A DNA stretch of 27,864 nucleotides from positions 1 to 27,864 of the forward strand of contig DAIMNI010000024.1 in NCBI GenBank assembly GCA_036720245.1, read 5' to 3'. Below the pieces are notes generated by a model that saw nothing but the letters and a program-made list of their open reading frames with translations, did not search any database and was not told the DNA's origin. Below, one piece after another: positions 23,161 through 27,864 of the stretch (position 1 is its first letter; the number at the start of each line of letters is the position of its first letter). The stretch is from JAAZMA01 sp036720245 (GTDB lineage: Bacteria > Bacillota > Clostridia > Tissierellales > Tepidimicrobiaceae). A program made the translations under genes and the position numbers.

Positions 23161-24741
23161 ATGAAAAAGAAAGTGTCAGTATTAATTTTTGCAATAATTA
23201 TTCTTATAAGTCAATTAGCCATAGCCCAGAACAATTCAGTAGTTTCCACTAAAAAAACTTTTACTATTAATAATAGAAATGCAACAGTAAATGCAGTTAC
23301 TGTAGATTTAAACAATCCAAATATTAAATTAGGCACAGTATTGGCCAATGACAAAATAGGTGGTCATGAGGATTTTTCCAATATGATAAAGAGAAAGAAA
23401 CCTATTGCAGCCATAAATGCCAATTATTTCGATGCCTATAAAACTCTAGAACCTATTGGAACAATTATGGTAGATGGAAAATTAGAATATTTAGAGGGTA
23501 GCCCTGCTTCCATGATTGTAACAAATGATGGAAAGGTTAATATAGGGGAGTACAGTATAGGAATTAATGGGTACATAAATGGGCATAGGGAAAACAAATG
23601 GAACCAAAAAACTCAAACTATGGAATATAATTTATTTAAAATCTGGTATGTAAATAATATTCCCAAGGATAATACAGGAGTATATTTATTTACACCATCA
23701 AGGGGAGATAAAATAAAATTAAATAATGGAATAGCCATAGAAGTAAAAAAAGATAAAATAAGTAAAATAACAGAAAATGCAAAGGAAGTAAATATTCCTA
23801 AGGATGGATATATTATTTATTATGGAGATACGGAAAGTTTCAAATCCTATGTAGACAAAAGATTTAAAATAGGAAATACCATAGAATTAGAATATGATAT
23901 TTCCGAAATAATAAAGGAAGAAAAAGCTCTTAAGGAAACAAAAACAGAAGCCACAGCTAAGCAGACAACTCTTTATGGAAGTATTAATAAACAAACAAAA
24001 AACTATTGGTCTAACGAAAAAGACAAAATGATATTTAATATATTTAATATATGGTATATAAATTCTAAGCCTATTGATCCAACTGGTGTATACCTTTATA
24101 CACCAGAAAGGGGAGAAACTATCAATATAAAAGGTGGACATGCTGTTGTAGTGGAAAATGGGAAAGTCTCAAAAGTAGAGTACGATATAGAAAAAATAGA
24201 GATACCAAAGAATGGATTTGTAATATATTATGGAAAAGATGCAGCTAATAAGGAATATATTAAAAATAGATTTGAAAAGGATTTTACAATTGACTTCTAT
24301 CACAAGGACAGCTTAAAATTAGACACAAAAAATATTATAGAAAAAGCAGTAAAAGATAATGCTAAAGCATTAGAAGAAGATATATCTAATAGTATAGATC
24401 AAAATTTAATAGAAAATAGTATTAAAACTATAATATCTGCAGGACCCTATTTAGTAGAAGATGGTAAAGTAATTTATGACCAAAATAAAAATGGTTTCAA
24501 AGAAGACAAAATAACTAAAAATAGAGCCCAAAGATCTGCAATAGGTATAAGCAAGAATAATAAGTTAATTCTAGTAACAGGAAGTAATTTAAATATGTTG
24601 GAATTAGCTGAGATAATGGTAAAATTAGGTGCTGATAGGGCTATGAATTTAGATGGAGGTGCCTCCTCAGCCCTATATGCCAATGGGAAAATGATTACTC
24701 CAGCAGGGAGGAAACTCCATACAGTATTGATGGTATGGTAA
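23161..24741 (+). CDS. Secreted phosphodiester glycosidase (NAGPA-type) with duplicated internal domain
   Basis: ATG 23161 is chosen for the GGGGAGGG site before it and because a signal peptide starts there (KKKVSVLIFAIIILISQLAIA, cleavage near 22). The 526-residue protein has the NAGPA fold in two parts: residues about 30-130 (PIAAINANYFDAY, PIGTIMVDGK) and about 420-526 (ISAGPYLVEDGK, RSAIGISKNNKL, NLDGGASSALYANG). Between them lie two similar blocks of about 110 residues (135-245 and 271-384), sharing FKIWYVN/FNIWYIN, TGVYLFTP/TGVYLYTP and YIIYYGD/FVIYYGK. Members of the family remove sugars from phosphodiester links; in bacteria the substrate is mostly unknown. Next to two LTA-synthase-like genes, a cell-wall polymer substrate is plausible. 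The stop directly precedes a hairpin. Confidence 0.82.
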   Translation: MKKKVSVLIFAIIILISQLAIAQNNSVVSTKKTFTINNRNATVNAVTVDLNNPNIKLGTVLANDKIGGHEDFSNMIKRKKPIAAINANYFDAYKTLEPIGTIMVDGKLEYLEGSPASMIVTNDGKVNIGEYSIGINGYINGHRENKWNQKTQTMEYNLFKIWYVNNIPKDNTGVYLFTPSRGDKIKLNNGIAIEVKKDKISKITENAKEVNIPKDGYIIYYGDTESFKSYVDKRFKIGNTIELEYDISEIIKEEKALKETKTEATAKQTTLYGSINKQTKNYWSNEKDKMIFNIFNIWYINSKPIDPTGVYLYTPERGETINIKGGHAVVVENGKVSKVEYDIEKIEIPKNGFVIYYGKDAANKEYIKNRFEKDFTIDFYHKDSLKLDTKNIIEKAVKDNAKALEEDISNSIDQNLIENSIKTIISAGPYLVEDGKVIYDQNKNGFKEDKITKNRAQRSAIGISKNNKLILVTGSNLNMLELAEIMVKLGADRAMNLDGGASSALYANGKMITPAGRKLHTVLMVW

Positions 24742-24772
24742 TGGGACAGCGGGGACGGTTCTCGCTGTCCCA
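24742..24772. repeat. GGGGACGGTTCTC hairpin on the left side of the RAYT gene
   Basis: Nine-bp arms TGGGACAGC (24742-24750) and GCTGTCCCA (24764-24772) enclose exactly GGGGACGGTTCTC. It begins on the base after the TAA of the glycosidase gene and ends 24 bases before the transposase start. Confidence 0.95.
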
Positions 24773-24796
24773 AAAATGAAAGGGGGATAAAACTAA

Positions 24797-25588
24797 ATGC
24801 CTAGGTATCCACGAATTTTATCAGAATCTGGCATATATCATGTTATGGTAAGGGGAGTTAACAAAATGCCTATTTTTTTAGATCAGGATGACAATGCTAG
24901 GTTTTTAGACACATTAACTAAAATTAAATCTCAGGGGGAATACACATTATATGCTTATTGCTTAATGAAAAATCATGCTCATCTATTAATAAAGGAAGAA
25001 GGGGATTCTTTATCTAGAACTATGAAAAGAATAGGGGTCAGCTATTCATATTATTTTAATAAAAAACATGATAGGGTTGGGCATTTATTTCAAGACAGAT
25101 TTAGAAGTGAAAGAATTGAAACAGACGATTATCTATTATCCTGCATAAGATACATACACAATAATCCTGTAAAGGCCTCTATAGTCAATGATCCATCGAA
25201 TTATAAATGGAGTAGCTATAATATCTACATAAACAAAGCAGAAAATGAAGGTGAAATTATATCCACGGAATTAATATTAAATATGTTTTCAGAGAATAAA
25301 AATAAGGCTATAATAGAATTTAAAAAATTCACTACATTAAAAACCCAAGATGAATTTATTGATATAGAGGAATCGGGAGAAGATATAGTAGGTAATAATT
25401 TAGTGGAAGTTGAACGAATACTTCAAAAGTATGGCCTAATCTTAGACGATATGGCAAAATGTAAGGATGTGGGAATTAGAACAGCTATAATCAAAGAAAT
25501 TAAAGACAAAACTAATATGAGTATAAGAGAAATGGAAGATATTATAGGTTTGAGCAAAAGCACAATAGGCAGGGCATTAAAAGAATGA
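24797..25588 (+). CDS. REP-associated tyrosine transposase (RAYT, IS200-like Y1 family)
   Basis: The 263-residue product starts at ATG 24797 behind AGGGGG. The Y1 transposase domain (about 5-130) shows SGIYHVMVRGVNK, AYCLMKNHAHLLI with the metal-binding His60-Ala-His62 pair, RVGHLFQDRFRSE, and YLLSCIRYIHNNPVKA, where Tyr112 or Tyr119 should be the nucleophile. These are hallmarks of RAYT proteins, not of mobile IS200 itself. The C-terminus (about 235-263, MSIREMEDIIGLSKSTIGRA) is a helix-turn-helix. RAYTs cleave single-stranded hairpin DNA and are linked to dispersed palindromes. Here the gene has one TGGGACAG-armed hairpin upstream and an inverted pair downstream, so it is the likely cause of that hairpin family. 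The 3' end overlaps the opposing surface-protein gene by 12 bases. Confidence 0.92.
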   Translation: MPRYPRILSESGIYHVMVRGVNKMPIFLDQDDNARFLDTLTKIKSQGEYTLYAYCLMKNHAHLLIKEEGDSLSRTMKRIGVSYSYYFNKKHDRVGHLFQDRFRSERIETDDYLLSCIRYIHNNPVKASIVNDPSNYKWSSYNIYINKAENEGEIISTELILNMFSENKNKAIIEFKKFTTLKTQDEFIDIEESGEDIVGNNLVEVERILQKYGLILDDMAKCKDVGIRTAIIKEIKDKTNMSIREMEDIIGLSKSTIGRALKE

Positions 25589-27864
25589 CGGGACATGGGA
25601 CAGCGGGGACGGTTCTCTCTGTCCCAGATTTAATTTAGGGATAAAAGTGGGACAAGGAGAACCGTCCCCCTTGTCCCAAACTATCCATACATTTTCAGGC
25701 TGTTCTTTATCTCTGATTTCAATTATAAATACATCATCTAAATCATTTAAATCCGAGCCATCTCTTCTAGTTAATTTTGTGTTGCCATCATTACATTTTT
25801 TCCACTCTACATTGTTTACTCTGTATTCCATTTGTGTAGTGGTACCATTTAATTCTAGTGGTTTAACATGGGTACTTAATATTACATGTTCTAGTGGTAA
25901 TCTTTCTTTAAGAGAAATTACTACCTCTTGGCTAGGAAGTTCATTATCTGTAGCTTTTGTTCTAATGTTAAGGGTTTTCTCCCCAGATAAATCTTCAGTT
26001 TTTAAATATTCACCATTAATCCAAGGGCCATTGTCTATATTGTATTCGAAGTATTCCCAATCATTAGTTTTACCATTACTAATGGACGACACCTCTTCAT
26101 TCATATAATCTATTACTACATTAGGTGCTGAAGCTTTGGCTTTAGTAGTAGCCCTAGTCAATGCCTTAGAAGGTAGATAATCCTTATCACCTTTTAATCT
26201 AAACTCTAGTTTCCCGGGCTCAAATGCTACATTATAGGCTAATATATTTATTTTATTTGGTTCCAATTTAGTATAGGGGATGTTAATCCAATTGCCACCA
26301 GCTATTCTATATTGTAAATCATCCACTATTTTCTGTAGCTTAGAAATATCTTTACCTGACGTATTAATAGATATAGTCTGATTAGCTATACTAAATCCAA
26401 TAGGGCCTAAATCTGCCAATTCCTTTTCTGCCATAGAACCATTGCCTAATTTCCTATTATTCTTAGGTTTCTTAGCTTCTCTTATATAAACCACCATTCC
26501 TGTTTTCAAAGGTATATTTGTATTAGGTGAACTAGCCTTATACCATTGCCCACCTAAGCCATCGGTGCTATTTAGACTATATTCCATTTCAGCAGTAGTG
26601 TTCATAATCATGCTTTTTCCTGCATCTAAATATACATTATCAAAAGGTAAATTTGGCGTAAATTTTATGGTTTGGGTTTGGCTTGGTAGTTTGTCTTCGG
26701 TAGCTTTTATTCTAATTTTAATTTCATTTCCTGCCTCAAATTGAGTATCTTTTTCTCCAGAAGTCCAATTTATACCGCCATCTAAACTATATTCATAATT
26801 TGCACCTTCACTAGTTCCTATTTTTTCTACAGTACGATTAATATCATCATAACTTAGATTTGGTGCAGGTGCTTGTGGTGCTATTATAGCTTTTTCTCTA
26901 GTTTCAGAAGGCAGGTTTTCCTTATTACCTTTTTTCCTGAATTGGAGACTGCCAGGTTTAAAGGCTATATTTTTGCCATCATCGACATCTTTCCAAGGGT
27001 CATTGGCTATTTTGTACTCATATCCTGTACCGCCAATTATTGTACCCTTATTAATATCATAGCTAATACTATCTAATTCAGTTTGGATAAATTCCATTTG
27101 CTTAACTTGACCCAAGTTTCTGAAATTAATCTCATTGCCTTTGCCTCTTTCTCTGATCCAAATTTCAGTATCTTTGACAAAGTTCACAGGGGTATTTCCA
27201 TTTCTAGCAGAGGTATATCTATTGCCATCAGTACTATATTCCATATTGGTAGTAGTATTTTCAATTATACCCTCGGCTACATTTAATTCTACATTTCCTA
27301 AATATATGCCATTTAGTTTTTTTGTTGGTAGGGAAGGAAGCCTTAAATTTGCGCTCTGATCTGTTCCAGTTATTGCCTTATATCTAATCCTTAAATCTGA
27401 ACTTGAATCCAATTTAACTGGGATAGTAGGACTATCAAGGTTTAGCCAATTGCCACCGCCGTTTATACTATATTGCATACTACTTGTATCATAGCCCTTT
27501 AATATTATTTCTAATTCAGAACTATCATAATTATAGGAATTAATTTTGACATCTACAGGTGTATCTCCATATTTTAAATCTGCAACTTGATAGAATACCT
27601 TTGGCTGTGCTTTTTCCCTAACCCATATCTTCATAGGACTGGCCTCACCAATTAGGAATGCATCTGAACTAGCTTCTTCCCATTTACCATTAATTCCATT
27701 AGTAGAATCAATACTATACTCCATATCATTATCTGCACCTACTAAATAAACATTTAATTTATCTTCATCGTATTGCAATTTGTATTTAACATTATCTAAC
27801 ACTTTAGATTCATTCATCTCCAAGTTCAATTTTATATTCTCAGAATCCAGTGAATTAGGTTCTT
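25577..27864 (-). CDS. Large modular surface-type repeat protein, N-terminus cut by window edge, C-terminus formed from hairpin repeats
   Basis: The minus-strand frame is open from the window edge to a TAA at 25577-25579 (about 762 residues). It is built of beta-rich modules of three kinds that alternate. One type has MEYS followed by IWVREK or YIREAKKP; one has YxI then W and FRxKGxxxxLPS; one has YEYSLDGGINW then IRIKATEDKLPSQ. About three rounds are seen. This is like the repeated modules of S-layer or adhesin-type proteins in Clostridia, so a cell-surface role is likely, but no anchor or signal is visible here. The last native-looking segment is EIRDKEQPENVWIVW; the final ~33 residues are encoded by two mobile hairpins and the tail of the RAYT gene, suggesting the original C-terminus was lost. 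The function is unknown. Confidence 0.8.
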   Translation of the reverse strand, partial: EPNSLDSENIKLNLEMNESKVLDNVKYKLQYDEDKLNVYLVGADNDMEYSIDSTNGINGKWEEASSDAFLIGEASPMKIWVREKAQPKVFYQVADLKYGDTPVDVKINSYNYDSSELEIILKGYDTSSMQYSINGGGNWLNLDSPTIPVKLDSSSDLRIRYKAITGTDQSANLRLPSLPTKKLNGIYLGNVELNVAEGIIENTTTNMEYSTDGNRYTSARNGNTPVNFVKDTEIWIRERGKGNEINFRNLGQVKQMEFIQTELDSISYDINKGTIIGGTGYEYKIANDPWKDVDDGKNIAFKPGSLQFRKKGNKENLPSETREKAIIAPQAPAPNLSYDDINRTVEKIGTSEGANYEYSLDGGINWTSGEKDTQFEAGNEIKIRIKATEDKLPSQTQTIKFTPNLPFDNVYLDAGKSMIMNTTAEMEYSLNSTDGLGGQWYKASSPNTNIPLKTGMVVYIREAKKPKNNRKLGNGSMAEKELADLGPIGFSIANQTISINTSGKDISKLQKIVDDLQYRIAGGNWINIPYTKLEPNKINILAYNVAFEPGKLEFRLKGDKDYLPSKALTRATTKAKASAPNVVIDYMNEEVSSISNGKTNDWEYFEYNIDNGPWINGEYLKTEDLSGEKTLNIRTKATDNELPSQEVVISLKERLPLEHVILSTHVKPLELNGTTTQMEYRVNNVEWKKCNDGNTKLTRRDGSDLNDLDDVFIIEIRDKEQPENVWIVWDKGDGSPCPTFIPKLNLGQREPSPLSHVPSFF
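25596..25626. repeat. GGGGACGGTTCTC hairpin on the right side of the RAYT gene
   Basis: Arms TGGGACAG (25596-25603) and CTGTCCCA (25619-25626) enclose the core GGGGACGGTTCTC in the same orientation as the left copy. It starts 8 bases after the RAYT stop and is translated on the minus strand as GQREPSPLSH near the end of the surface protein. Confidence 0.94.
25648..25678. repeat. Inverted GGGGACGGTTCTC hairpin, pair partner of the 25596 copy
   Basis: Nine-bp arms TGGGACAAG (25648-25656) and CTTGTCCCA (25670-25678) enclose GAGAACCGTCCCC, the exact reverse complement of the core. With the copy at 25596-25626 it makes a head-to-head pair similar to the paired REP units (BIMEs) of enteric bacteria. 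It also is read through by the minus-strand coding frame. Confidence 0.94.

Noticed and set aside
24797..25588. An ordinary IS200/IS605 insertion sequence
   Set aside because: The protein has RAYT-type motifs (YIHNNPVKA) and a C-terminal HTH, and there are no IS200 end structures apart from the dispersed hairpins.
1..27864. tRNA or rRNA genes
   Set aside because: None of the conserved sequences (such as the TTCGANNC tRNA arm in a cloverleaf context) was found on either strand.

Overview
The window looks like a chromosomal segment of a low-GC, spore-forming anaerobic Firmicute, probably a lysine-fermenting member of the Clostridia/Tissierellales; this placement is inferred from gene content only. 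Sporulation and germination genes (spoIIR, sleB, ypeB) sit near an almost complete set of genes for the first steps of clostridial lysine fermentation (kdd, kamA, kamB, kamC, kamD, kamE). The segment is a draft or binned assembly: ten Ns interrupt kamB.

Layout. 1-2257 (minus, cut by the window edge): chemotaxis signalling domain fused to an oligopeptide-type solute-binding domain. 2353-3000: spoIIR behind a sigma-F-like promoter. 3042-4688 (minus): RocB-like M20 peptidase. 4901-7029: sleB-ypeB germination operon, with ypeB split by a 33-bp insertion that looks like a template switch. 7132-7938: glutamate racemase. 8195-9574: PAS/AAA+/Fis activator of sigma-54. 9575-10051: repeat-rich gap holding a good -24/-12 promoter. 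10052-17855: lysine genes, with kamE broken by a small frame-shifting deletion. 17935-18459 (minus): ECF transporter S component. 18647-23091: two tandem LTA-synthase-like proteins, the first with a C-terminal degenerate GDPD-like domain. 23161-24741: phosphodiester glycosidase with a duplicated internal domain. 24797-25588: REP-associated tyrosine transposase (RAYT). 25577-27864 (minus, cut by the edge): large modular, probably surface-exposed protein.

How the genes work together. Lysine 2,3-aminomutase (KamA) makes L-beta-lysine, KamDE (B12 and PLP) makes 3,5-diaminohexanoate, Kdd oxidises it, and KamBC reactivate KamDE. The later enzymes (kce, kal, CoA transferase) are not in the window. 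The adjacent sigma-54 activator and the promoter at 9782-9798 suggest this pathway is switched on by a sensed ligand.

The most striking non-coding feature is dispersed hairpin DNA. One family has a near-constant 13-nt core (GGGGACGGTTCTC) inside perfectly paired arms whose sequence differs between loci. It flanks the RAYT gene, abuts or contains stop codons, and has become the C-terminal coding end of the large surface protein. Two other repeat families (GGGGACACACCTC/GAGGAATGTCCCC and TGTCATCCTGA/TCAGGATGACA) show tandemly multiplied left arms followed by multiplied right arms.
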